Shown in pieces: positions 49,744-59,730 of a stretch of DNA of 64,000 bases (within the stretch, counting starts at the first letter, position 1; every line of letters starts with the position of its first letter). Below the pieces are notes generated by a model that saw nothing but the letters and a program-made list of their open reading frames with translations, ran no database searches and was not told the origin of the DNA. The stretch spans positions 294,237 through 358,236 of the forward strand of contig QJNS01000041.1 of NCBI GenBank assembly GCA_004154925.1, read 5' to 3'. The translations under genes and the position numbers were made by a program. Source of the stretch: Monosporascus cannonballus. Lineage: Eukaryota > Ascomycota > Sordariomycetes > Xylariales.

Positions 49744-50161
49744 TGTTATAACCTAACGATCTTGGCTTTTCCAAAACGGTCGGAGAGCTTAGGCACTCAA
49801 GCCCGACCATGCCGAAAGATCACGTGATTGGCTCAAAGAGCTTAAGGGCTTGGCGCCTTTAAGCCGGTTGAGCCAGCAAAAGGCTCAAGGGGCTCAAAGG
49901 GCTTAAGGGCTTAAGCCGGTTAAATGGTTTAAGTTAAAACGAGAATATATATGCTTATTAATTCCATAATTTATATAGCTTCAGCTTATAATACTTACTA
50001 ATACCAAATATTTGCAATATAATATCGTTACCTAAGGCACCCTTAATATTACGAGACGTAATACGTTATTGTATTTATTGCTTAGATTTCCACGATATTT
50101 CTATTAACATAAACCCGTCGACTTAAGGTTTAATAATTGGTTAAACCGCCTAGCCGTTATA
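49744..50161 (+). repeat. 5' LTR of the plus-strand family A element
   Basis: TGTTATAACCTAACG…CCTAGCCGTTATA, 418 bp. The GC-rich first half (49760-49925) holds AAGGGCTT/AAGCC-type short repeats. Confidence 0.9.
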
Positions 50162-50299
50162 CGTTACAAGCTTTTGTTCAGTAATACCGTTAGATTCTGA
50201 ACAATATTTAATACTATCAAAATATCGACCAGCATTTAGGAAACCCCTATTTAATAATTTTAGGCTCGAATTCGGGAATTAAAAAAAGAAGTTCGATAA

Positions 50300-51560
50300 C
50301 TTAGGGTTACGTTATTTGCCCAGCCCTTTTTCGCCCGCATAAAACCTAAAAAGCTAGAGCCTTATAATAAAAAAGGTAACCTTTAAACTTTCTTAATTTA
50401 GGTGCGAATTTACCTTCGTTTCCTAAACCTTAATAACCCAGCGGATATGGTCCTAACAATAAAAGCATATCTGATAGAAAATACGGCTAATTAGTTTAAA
50501 CCTATTATGAGAAATTTTCTAAAAATAAAAAAAGCAAATAAGAAGGATTTTATTAATAATATCTTTTTAATTTATACCAATTTCGAAAATAAAGTGCGCA
50601 ATAATTTCGGCAATCCGGATAAAAAACAATCTGCGGCCTAATAGCTTTTATAATTCCGACAAAAAGAACTTACGTCCAAGTATGCCGTAACCTTTAAAAA
50701 TTTTACGGCCAAGGCCGAATAAGGAGATAACGAAGCCGATACCCTTATCGACATGTTTTATAAAGGGCTAAAAAATAATATAAAAGATAAAATTATTCGG
50801 ATTAAACGATTAATTACCTTAAACCGATATATTATAAAGGTAATCAAAATTAACAATCGACAGTTTGAAAAACGATAAGAAAAAAAAGGATAATATACCC
50901 CGCGTTCGGAATATATGTCTAACCAGGAGAAGAAAAAAAAATACACCCCTTACTTTTTACGGAACGGCGCCAGAACCTATGGAATTCGGCGTTACCCATA
51001 GATAAAATTAAAGCTAGATTAAATGCTTTAATTATAGCAAAATGGGACATAAGGCTTACAAATACAAAAAACACAAAAATCTACGACAAAATAACTGGAC
51101 CCCTGTATCGGAAAAATAATCCAGAAATAATTAAGAAAATAATAACAAAGTTATTAATATAATTTAAGCCAAATATATATTAGGCTTACAGCGAAAAGTT
51201 CAATAAGAATTATCATAATAAAAAATTTGACGCGGAATGCGAAAAGCCAGAAAGTTAACTTAATAAATATTACGAACATAATAAAAAACGCTATAAAAAT
51301 AATTACATAAATACCGGGATTAAATAAAAAAACTTTGTTCCGGAATATCCGATCGACATGGCAAAATACACGCCATATACTATCGACGACGAGAATATTC
51401 CGATTACGAAAAATAAAAACAATATATTTACGTACGAATTATCCGCATGTATTACGAAGGATTTAACTTTCCAAACCGTACCGGGCATAATAAGAATAAC
51501 GAGCAATAATATCGACAACTTCGAACCATAACCCCAAAAAATATTCAGCAATTAGCCGAA
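50300..51560 (+). pseudogene. Gag of the plus-strand family A element
   Basis: The retrotransposon gag core is readable at about 50540-50860: FINNIFLIYTNFENKVRNNF, KYAVTFKNFTAKAE, then DTLIDMFYKGLKNNIKD. The nucleic-acid-binding knuckle is at 51024-51062, CFNYSKMGHKAYKY, where intact CCHC has Cys at both Tyr positions (TGT/TGC to TAT/TAC). Gag would form the particle that packages element RNA. Interrupted by stops and frameshifts; the LTR-proximal 130 bp up to 50300 is non-coding leader. Confidence 0.7.
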
Positions 51561-52069
51561 ACAAAAAATTGGCCTAAAAAAATAATATCCGTAAAAAAAC
51601 CCCTTATATTATTATGGATAATATAACCATTAAACAGAAAAGGAGTTAATCCAACGTACGGTAAAAAAATATTATTAAAAAGTTATTACGGACCTTCATT
51701 TTTAATTAGTATTTATTATAGATCCTTAAGAAAAAAAGGCCATTAAAGAAAAAATACGTTAGTTTACAAAAGATCTCTAGAACGATAATTAGGACGACGC
51801 ATAATGGGATGTAATCGTAAACATAAAAAAACAATTTATTCGATAGGGAAAAAAATTATAAAAAAACCAGGAACAATTAATACGGCTCGAAAGAACAATA
51901 CGCCGATAACAACGACAAATACAGTAGCTTAACGCGTTATATATAAAGATATAAACAAGGTTCGACAGATTCGAATAAGAATTAAAAAAAAATCACCTAT
52001 AAAAAAGCTGCAAAATAACGAAACCTAAAGGAATCAAAAGGAACTTCCAAAAAAGGCTTTAAACGCGAT

Positions 52070-55000
52070 AATAGGAAACGTTAATAACCTTATTACTTTG
52101 GAAATACGAATCGGAACGTACTAATATACCGCAATGGTGGACTACGAAGTTCTGGGCGGAAATTATATTATATCAAATATATTTAATAAGCTCAAATTGC
52201 CATAAAAATATAAGTTGGAACCTTATATAGCGATAAATGCCGAAAGTTAGGAATTTGCTTACAATAACGGAAAAATTATACGCAAAATTAATTATTTCGA
52301 AATTTTTATCCAAGGACGATACTAGACGGTTAATTTCGACATCGTTCCATTCGGGAATTACGATATAATCTTAGGATTACTATGGATACGCCAATATGGA
52401 ATTTTAATTAATGGCGGAATTAATTAGGTAAGGTTCGCCTTATACCTTATTAGCAAATAAAAAAAGAAAAAATCAAGATTTTAATATTCGATCGATAATA
52501 ACGACAAATACAGATATAAGAATATAACAAATATTTTACTACCCAAAAAAACAAAATACAAAAAAAACGGGCATCAAAGAAAAATACGACGTATCGTTAT
52601 TACTATCAAAACAAAATTAAAGCAATTAAATAACAATTTGAAACAATAAAAATAACAGCCCCAGGAATTAGAAAATTTAATTAATGTATTACCACAATAC
52701 CATAGATATAAGCAGCTTTTCAAAAAAGAATTCGATACGAAATTACCGGAATATAACAAATAAAATTATGAAATAATTTTTAAGGAAAGACTTTTAATAA
52801 AGTTTTACCCCATTTATAATTTTAATAAAAACGAATTACGCATTTTTAAAAAATACCTAGAAAATCGGTTACAAAAAAAATGGATTCGATCTTCGAAGTT
52901 ACCAACAAAATACTCGATATTTTTCGTACCCAAAGAAAATAAGAAATTACGACTTATAATTGATTATCGACAATTAAAAAACGTTACTGTTAAAGATTAA
53001 ATATTATTATCCCTAATTATAAAAATAAAAAACTGATTTTACGGAGCTAAATGGTTTATAGTATTCGATTTTAAGAATAAATATAGCCTTATTAAGATTA
53101 AGAAAAAATACGAATAAAAAATAACTTTTAAAATAAAATACGAATTATTTAAGTATTTAGTTATACTAATAGGATTTACGAACGTACCAGTAACGTTTTA
53201 GCGAATAGTAAATTATATGTTACGAAAATATCTCGATATTTTCGTCGTTTGCTATTTTGACAATATTTTTATTTTTTCGAAAATAAAAAAAGTATACGTA
53301 AAATACGTTTATAAAGTTTTTTAAGCTTTATAAAATATAAGGCTATTTGTTAATGCAGAAAAAAAATTAGTTTTATATGCAGAAAATAAAATATCTAGAA
53401 CATATTATCACCCCAGGACATATTAGGATAAACCCCAAGAAAATTGCTGCAGTTACAAAATAGCAAACCTTAACGATAGTTAAGGAGGTACAGATATTCC
53501 TTGGATTCGCCAATTACTACAGAAAGTTTATTCGAAATTTTAGCAGAATAACTATATTGTTAACGAATTTTATAAAAAAAAAGTTAAAATAAACGCCAGA
53601 TATAGAAAAAGTATTTTAGGATATTAAGGATGCGATTATTAACGAATTAATACTAATTATATATGATTTAAACCGTTTCGTTAAATTAAAAACCGATATT
53701 TCGGATTACGCGTTAGGCATAATAATCGGATAACGAAATAATCGAAATAAATTATACCCTATTATATTCTTTTCGTATAAGTTAAAAAAAGCCGAATTTA
53801 ATTACGGCATTCCAAATAAGGAATTTATGGCTATTATTATGGCATTTTAGGAGTTTAGGCATTTTCTAAAAGGAAGTTTGCACCAGGTTAAGGTTTATAC
53901 GAATCATTAAAATCTTACCTGATTTACTATAATTAAGGAGCTTATAAAACGATAATTTCGTTATGCGGAAAAATTGGCGAATTTCGATTTCGTTATTATT
54001 TATAAAAGAAATTCAAAAAATGATAAAGCAAATGCCCTAAGCAAGCGACCAAACTTCGAAAAGAAATTAGTTAAAGTTAGTTATATAATCTTTAATATTA
54101 TTACAAAAAGATATTTACGCTTACGACAAATTGTAATAATTCGGATAATCCCTTGCGATATACATTAGAAAATTTAATAACATAACGATAATTTCTTAGC
54201 AAACCAAAAAACGGACAAAATATAAGTTTTAAAGAAATACCGGAAAAATCTAATACAAAAGATATACGAACATTAGTTATATAAACATTTAAAAATTTAA
54301 AAAACCTTAGAAAAATTATAACGTATATATTCTTTTTCCAGAATGAAATTAATAATATAGAAAGTTATACGGCAATGCGATATTTGCGCCAAAGCAAAAA
54401 CTCGACGATATAAGCTATACGAAGAATTACAGCGATTACCAGTCGTAAAGCGACCATAATATTCAGTTATATTCGATTTTATTACCAAACTTTTTATATC
54501 AAAAAATCCAGTTATAGGAATATATTACGATAGCATTTTCGTAATTATCGATCGATTTACGAAATTTTCCTTTTTCTTACTATATTATAAGGACATAAAT
54601 ACCGATAAATTAATATATATTTTTTTCAGATATATTTTTAATATATACGGATTATTAATAAAAACTATATCAAATAAAGGATTAACCTTTATATTAAAAT
54701 TTTGGCAAGGCCTAATAACATAAATCGGTTTAAATTATAAATTATCTAACATATTTAAACCTTAAATAAATAAACAAACAAAATAAATAAACTAAACTTT
54801 GGAAATTTACTTACGATATTATATTAATTATAAATAAAATAACTGGGTTAAGAAATTATTAATTACATAATTAACTTATAATACCAATTACCAAAAAAAT
54901 ATCAAAATAATATTTATAAATGCAAATTTTGATTTTATTTTAAAAGTTTATAAAAAAGTATACGATAATGGTCCAATTAATATCAAAATAATCCTTACGT

Positions 55001-55505
55001 TAAAACAATTACGACAGCTATATTAAAAAATAAAAACAGAACTAGAATTCGTACGGAACTAAATAAATTAATATTATAACTAAAAAAAGTTAAAAAAATT
55101 AACTTTCGAAAAAAAAAAAATTTTCTTAATTACCAAAAATATTTAAATAAAGCGACTTAACAAAAAACTCAATTTCAAATATATCGGTTTATATAAAATT
55201 ACCAAAAACTTCAGAAAATAATTATTAATTAGAATTTTTACCAAAGGTTAAATTTTATCCAATTTCTTATATTTCTTTATTCGAATTAACAACAAATATA
55301 ATTAAGATATATACGGCATAAAACGACGTAAAAATAAAAAACGAACAAATATACGAAATAAAGAAAATTTTCGAAATGCAAAAACAAAACGGATTTACCT
55401 AATACCTAATTAAATGGAAAAAACACCCGGATTCCGAAAACACCTGGGAACTTGCTAAAAACCTTATTGGCGCCCAGCGCTTACTGAAAATTTTTTACCA
55501 ATAAT
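52070..55505 (+). pseudogene. Pol of the plus-strand family A element, with C-terminal chromodomain
   Basis: Protease is at about 52130-52460 (MVDYEVLGGNYIISN; later IILGLLWIRQYG). Reverse transcriptase is at 52800-53560 with KLRLIIDYRQLKN, FDFKNKYSLIKIKKKYE and active site CYFDNIFIFS, the second Asp of FDD changed to Asn at 53262-53264. RNase H is at 53640-54070 (LKTDISDYALGIII; ends ANFDFVIIYKRNSKNDKANA). Integrase is at 54190-55300 with CDICAKAK of the zinc module and VIIDRFTKF of the core. The chromodomain at 55385-55490 reads YLIKWKKHPDSENTWE then LAKNLIGAQRLL, after a frameshift. These activities copy and integrate the element; the chromodomain marks the chromovirus lineage. Many TAA/TAG stops. 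Confidence 0.85.
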
Positions 55506-56127
55506 AACGGGCGCGTCCTAATCAAAGGTCGACCAATTAATAGCCGGGATATCGGGCCAGTCGGCTGCGGCCTATACTAACGTAATAACCACAACGGCGG
55601 CCTTTAATTGTTCTTTTTCCTTTTCGAGGCGCTCAAATTTTTTTATCACCTCCGTACTCTAAATATTACGACGAAGCATTTTAATCCCACGACGGCGAAA
55701 TAACTTTCGTTATTTCTATAAATGGTTTAATTTATTTATAATGTTAAATAGGGCCTTATGAGCCTATTTCTTTTTGCGTTCCAAACGGTTTTCCTTATTA
55801 AGAAGTTTTTTATGCTTAAATTCCGAGGGGCCAAACAAATCGCAAAAATTACCGTATTATGTACAGCAGGCGTATTTCCCAGAATTACAATACGCCTTAT
55901 AAGGTACGCTAACAGAACGGTAACGAGAACAAGAATTTTCTTAAAGCATAATAAAACCTAGCAATATAATACGTTTTGTAAAGATAAAAGCGTTAATACG
56001 TTTATAAGAACGGGATTTTTTGATACGACTCGATATAATAAGTATGAAAATGGAAAAGTTACTTATTAAAGTTAACAAACAAACGGAATAATCTTTAGAG
56101 ATAAAGATCCTAAAAGGGGAAAGATCG
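55506..56127 (+). other. 3' non-coding part of the plus-strand family A element
   Basis: It matches 1-386 at its right half. It contains the polypurine tract immediately before the 3' LTR. The short open frame at 55758-55961 has no counterpart conserved at 1-120 and is not called. Confidence 0.6.
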
Positions 56128-56546
56128 TATTATAACCTAATGATCTTGGCTTTTCCAAAACGGTCGGAAAGTTTGGGCACTTAAGCCCGACCATACCGAA
56201 AAGATTACGTGATTAGTTTAAAGGGCTTAAAGGCTTGGCGCCTTTAAGCCGGTTGAGCCAACAGGAGGTTTAAGGGGCTTAAGGGGTTTAAGGGCTTAAG
56301 CCGGTTAAATGGTTTAAATCAGAATGAAAATATATACGTTTATTAATTCCATAATTTAAATAATTTCAGTTTATAATACTTACTAATACCAAATGCTTAT
56401 AATATAATATCGTTACCCAAGGCACCCTTGGTATTACGAGACGTAATACGTTACTGTATTTATTGCTCAGATTCCCATAATACTTCTGCCAACATAAACC
56501 CGTCGACTTAAGGTTTAATAGTTGGTTAAACCGCCTAGCCGTCATA
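56128..56546 (+). repeat. 3' LTR of the plus-strand family A element
   Basis: TATTATAACCTAATG…CCTAGCCGTCATA, 419 bp. Nearly identical to the 5' LTR, differing mainly by C/T and G/A transitions. Confidence 0.9.
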
Positions 56547-56551
56547 TTATT

Positions 56552-58842
56552 CGGCACGTTTTAGTTAAAACCGTACCGCCTAAAAAATAATATAAATAAG
56601 TTATATTTCCGAATTAAAAAATAAAATATTTATAAATTATCCGCTAAATAATTTATATTATTAAATAATATATTATTAATAAATAATAATAGAAAGTTTT
56701 TATTAAAAAGATCCTTATTTATTAATACGTTTTAATTAAGATTCTGTAATATTTTTTTTATTTATCCGGCGTAACCAAAATATTTAAAATTTATTTTATG
56801 TACGATAAATTCAAATTTGATAACGGTTAACCGGAAGCATATATATTTTATAAATTTGATAAATTCGGCTTTTAAAAAAAGTTTTTAATTAAAATATTCC
56901 GGAAAGCTTTATATACGTTAAATATTTTTATTATAAGTGGTTCATATTGGGTACGTAATTTTTACAGAAATAATACGAATATACGAATATTATGTATATA
57001 AAGAATAAAAAGTTCGAAAAAGTGGGTTTTCGGCAATTTTTAATATAATTATATTATTTTATTTAAGAATTAACAAACCGTTTTTAAATTTGCTTATATT
57101 TTATGCGTCCCGTCTATATTATCGGGCTAATAAGTACGTATAAATATAAGTAAGAAATTTATTTAGATATAAAATAAAATAGGAACAAAAAAAAAGTACC
57201 GTTTTTTATCGTATAAATCGGTTATTTCGGTTTAATTGGCCTATATATTCCGAATATAATTAGTTATTTTTTGATTTTTATAAATAAGATGGAAACGTTT
57301 CAAAAATTAATAAAATTACTTTTTTTTAAATTTATATATCTTTTAAAAAAGCTTTTAATAAATGTTATAAGTACCGTCGATAGTACTTTTATTTTCGTTA
57401 ATTATATTTAACAAAATTAAACGGCGTTTATTATTCGGAATACGTTTTAATTTAGGAAAACCGGGAAATTTTTATTTATTATATTTATACAACGTATTGA
57501 TAAAAATAAAAAATAAAATCCGGATAAGAATAATTACGAATTAATAGGAAATATTAAATTTTATTAGATATTGTTATAATGTTTTATAAACTTATTTTAT
57601 TTCATAATATTAATTAGGTTAAAATATAAATTATTTAAATTTTCCTTTAAGGATACGGTTATAATAACAGGTAAAAGCAATAATAATATTTTGCATAATA
57701 ATATTATATTAAAATGTTATATTACGAATATGGTTTTAAATATTAAAATTATTATACCAAAATACGATATCGCCTTATTATACTTAATTATAAAACGTAA
57801 TTTATTTTAATTAAAATTATATAATTATAAAAGAATTAATAAAGTTATTTTAATTTTTTCCGTTAATCAAATTATATTTTTATTTAACGTACAATAATTT
57901 TTGCCAATATTTAATATTTTTAATATATTAATATTATTCCGTAATAAGCCCGAAAATAATAGGAACTTTCTTAATAAATATGGTAAATAATTATTATTAA
58001 TTTTGGAAATTATTTTAACTATAATAATTAAAATTATAAAAAAAAATATGTAAAAATATCCGGATCGTTATTATTATAAAACTATTTCGTTTTTCGTTTC
58101 GTATTATACGATTACCATTTTTTCCTAAGATATATAATTATTTAATTTAAAAATTTAAATTAATTAAAAGTAAACGTTTTTATAAAGTATTAACTTTTAT
58201 CCAAAATAATATGGATTACTTTAATTTTAAATAATACCTTTTCTAGTAGGCGACGGAATTTAGGCCCTTTTGCGAAAATTATAAATTCTCCATATAATAT
58301 ATTATGGTATTTGCATATAACGGGATTCTAATTAGCCGGAATTAAAAACTTCTATTAATTTTCGTATGTTAATAATTTTTCGTATATTTAATTTTTTTGG
58401 AAACGTTAATTAACTAATTAATCCGAATGATCGAATTAATAATTCGGCTTAAATTGTTATAAAGAACCTAATTACGAATAAAAATTTTAAACGTTATATT
58501 AATTTTTTATATTAATGCCAGAAATTTAAGGTACGCGTACGTATATTCTGTTTTAAAAGCGTGGCCCGGTAAAATTAAAAAAAATTCGAATTTATCGTAT
58601 TTTGAAAAAAGAGATAATAACGTAATAAACTTGGGTTGTAATTATTATACGTATTACGGTTTAAAAATAACAAATGGGTCCTAATTAAAACCAAAATAAT
58701 ATTAATAATAAGCTATAGCAGAAATAACGGTATATATATATATATGTATTTATAAAAAAATGTTTTGTTATTAAGTTATTAGAGATTTTCGTTTTTTAAA
58801 AAAAACAAATATACTAAACGAAACCGTTTTTATATAACTATA
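56552..58842. other. AT-rich filler of the insert, right of the nested chromovirus
   Basis: About 2.3 kb of the same class of sequence as 41330-49738. No domain recognised. A (TA)n run occurs at about 58731-58745. Confidence 0.45.
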
Positions 58843-58962
58843 ACTCAGGCCTCGTTAGCTCGTTACGGGGATTTGAGATTTGATTAGTTAATATTTAGCG
58901 TTATGGAGCGGTACTTGAGTAACTTTGAAGAAATTGGGAAAACGAGCCAGGGAGGCCTGAGC
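58843..58962. mobile_element. 120-bp MITE with 22-bp terminal inverted repeats
   Basis: Left end ACTCAGGCCTCGTTAGCTCG, right end (reverse complement) GCTCAGGCCTCCCTGGCTCG; 18 of 22 positions agree and the first difference is A/G. TA lies outside both ends (58841-58842 and 58963-58964), the Tc1/mariner-type duplication. It is non-coding and GC-rich. It sits 14 bp inside the right edge of the large insert. Confidence 0.6.
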
Positions 58963-58976
58963 TAGCTGAGGTAACC

Positions 58977-59340
58977 TATTTCGGGGAAATTTCTCATAAT
59001 AGTTCAAACCAATTAATAGCATTTTTTATCAAACATATTTCTATTACTAGGACCTTATCCGCCGGATCGTTAAAATCCAAGAAATAAAAATAAACTTGCG
59101 CCTAAATTAAAAGAATTTGCGGATTATCTTTTCTATCGTAAGGCTTTGGCTTTTTTAATTTTATACGGGCGAAAAGGCTTAGGTAAGCAGCGTAACCCTA
59201 ATTTATCGGATCGTTTTTTTTAATTCCCGAATTCGAGCCTAAAGCTATTAAATAAGGGTTTTTTAAACGCTGGTCGATATTTTAACAGTATTGAATATTG
59301 CTTAAAATCTGACGGTACTACTGAACTAAAACTTATAACG
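58977..59340 (-). pseudogene. Leader and gag start of the minus-strand family A element (5' part)
   Basis: Read on the minus strand from 59340 it starts CGTTATAAGTTTTAGTTCAG and follows 50162-50540 of the plus-strand element base by base with mostly transition differences, for example CTCGAATTCGGGAATTAAAAA in both. It stops at 58977, where the large insert begins, and continues at 41226. Confidence 0.85.
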
Positions 59341-59725
59341 TATAACGGCTAAACGGTTTAACCAATTATTAAACCTTAATTATACGGGTTTATATTAATA
59401 GAAATATTATGGAACTTTATAATAATAAAATAACTTAATTATATTTCTTAATATTAAAGACGCAAAAACGTATTGCAAACGATTAATATTAATAAGTATT
59501 GCAAATTGAAGCTATTTAAATTATGGAAATAATAAGCGTATATACCTTTTCCTGAATCCCGTTGGATCCCTTGGATTATTCCGGATCTATATTGGATAAC
59601 TGCATGGATCCCGTTAGATCCCTTGGATCATTCAGGATCCATGTTACGTGATTCTGACCCACTTGGGTCCTGTTTCGGTCACCAAGTGACCGTTTCCGAG
59701 ACTTTCCCTTGGCTGGGTCATAACA
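59341..59725 (-). repeat. Family A 5' LTR of the split minus-strand element
   Basis: TATAACGGCTAAACGG…GGGTCATAACA, 385 bp, same internal duplication as the LTR at 35202-35586. RIP has hit the first half (TGTGACGG to TATAACGG), while the duplicated GGATCC part (59556-59650) is almost unchanged. Confidence 0.88.
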
Positions 59726-59730
59726 ATAGC

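Larger units (their letters stand above)
49744..56546 (+). mobile_element. Complete family A Ty3/gypsy chromovirus, plus strand
   Basis: 5' LTR 49744-50161 and 3' LTR 56128-56546 enclose gag and pol in order protease, reverse transcriptase, RNase H, integrase, chromodomain. TTATT lies directly outside both ends (49739-49743 and 56547-56551). The total is 6.8 kb. A polypurine tract AAAAGGGGAAAGATCG precedes the 3' LTR. The leader starts CGTTACAAGC and lacks the common TGG primer-binding start. It is complete in structure but dead through dense stops. Confidence 0.92.
41227..58976. mobile_element. Unclassified insert in gag, about 10.9 kb without the nested chromovirus
   Basis: Its limits come from comparing the broken gag with the intact copy: gag sequence stops after GCCTTATCG at 41226 and resumes at TATTTCGGGG (58977). 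Removing the nested element 49744-56546 leaves about 10.9 kb. The sequence is the most AT-rich in the window (46800-47150 is almost only A and T). The left end carries a GC-rich palindromic module (41233-41324) and the right end a 120-bp MITE (58843-58962). No recognisable protein was read on either strand. No long terminal repeats or target duplication could be matched. Confidence 0.55.
35202..59725 (-). mobile_element. Family A Ty3/gypsy chromovirus, minus strand, split by a 17.7-kb insert
   Basis: Both ends are 385-bp LTRs of the same variant (35202-35586 and 59341-59725) and ATAGC lies directly outside both (35197-35201 and 59726-59730), so this was one insertion. Read on the minus strand: 5' LTR, leader and start of gag (59340-58977), then the insert 58976-41227, then the rest of gag and pol (41226-about 36200), 3' untranslated part, polypurine tract AAGGGAGATCG and the 3' LTR. 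The parts flanking the insert match consecutive parts of the intact plus-strand element (50162-50540 and from about 50540 on). Without the insert it would be about 6.8 kb. Confidence 0.85.

Noticed and set aside
56366..56557. Minus-strand frame, and a similar plus-strand frame at 59623-59808
   Set aside because: Both lie in or across LTRs of family A elements.
41227..58976. Helitron
   Set aside because: The hairpin at 41251-41286 is suggestive, but there is no CTRR end, no A/T insertion point at the junction and no Rep/helicase motif readable.
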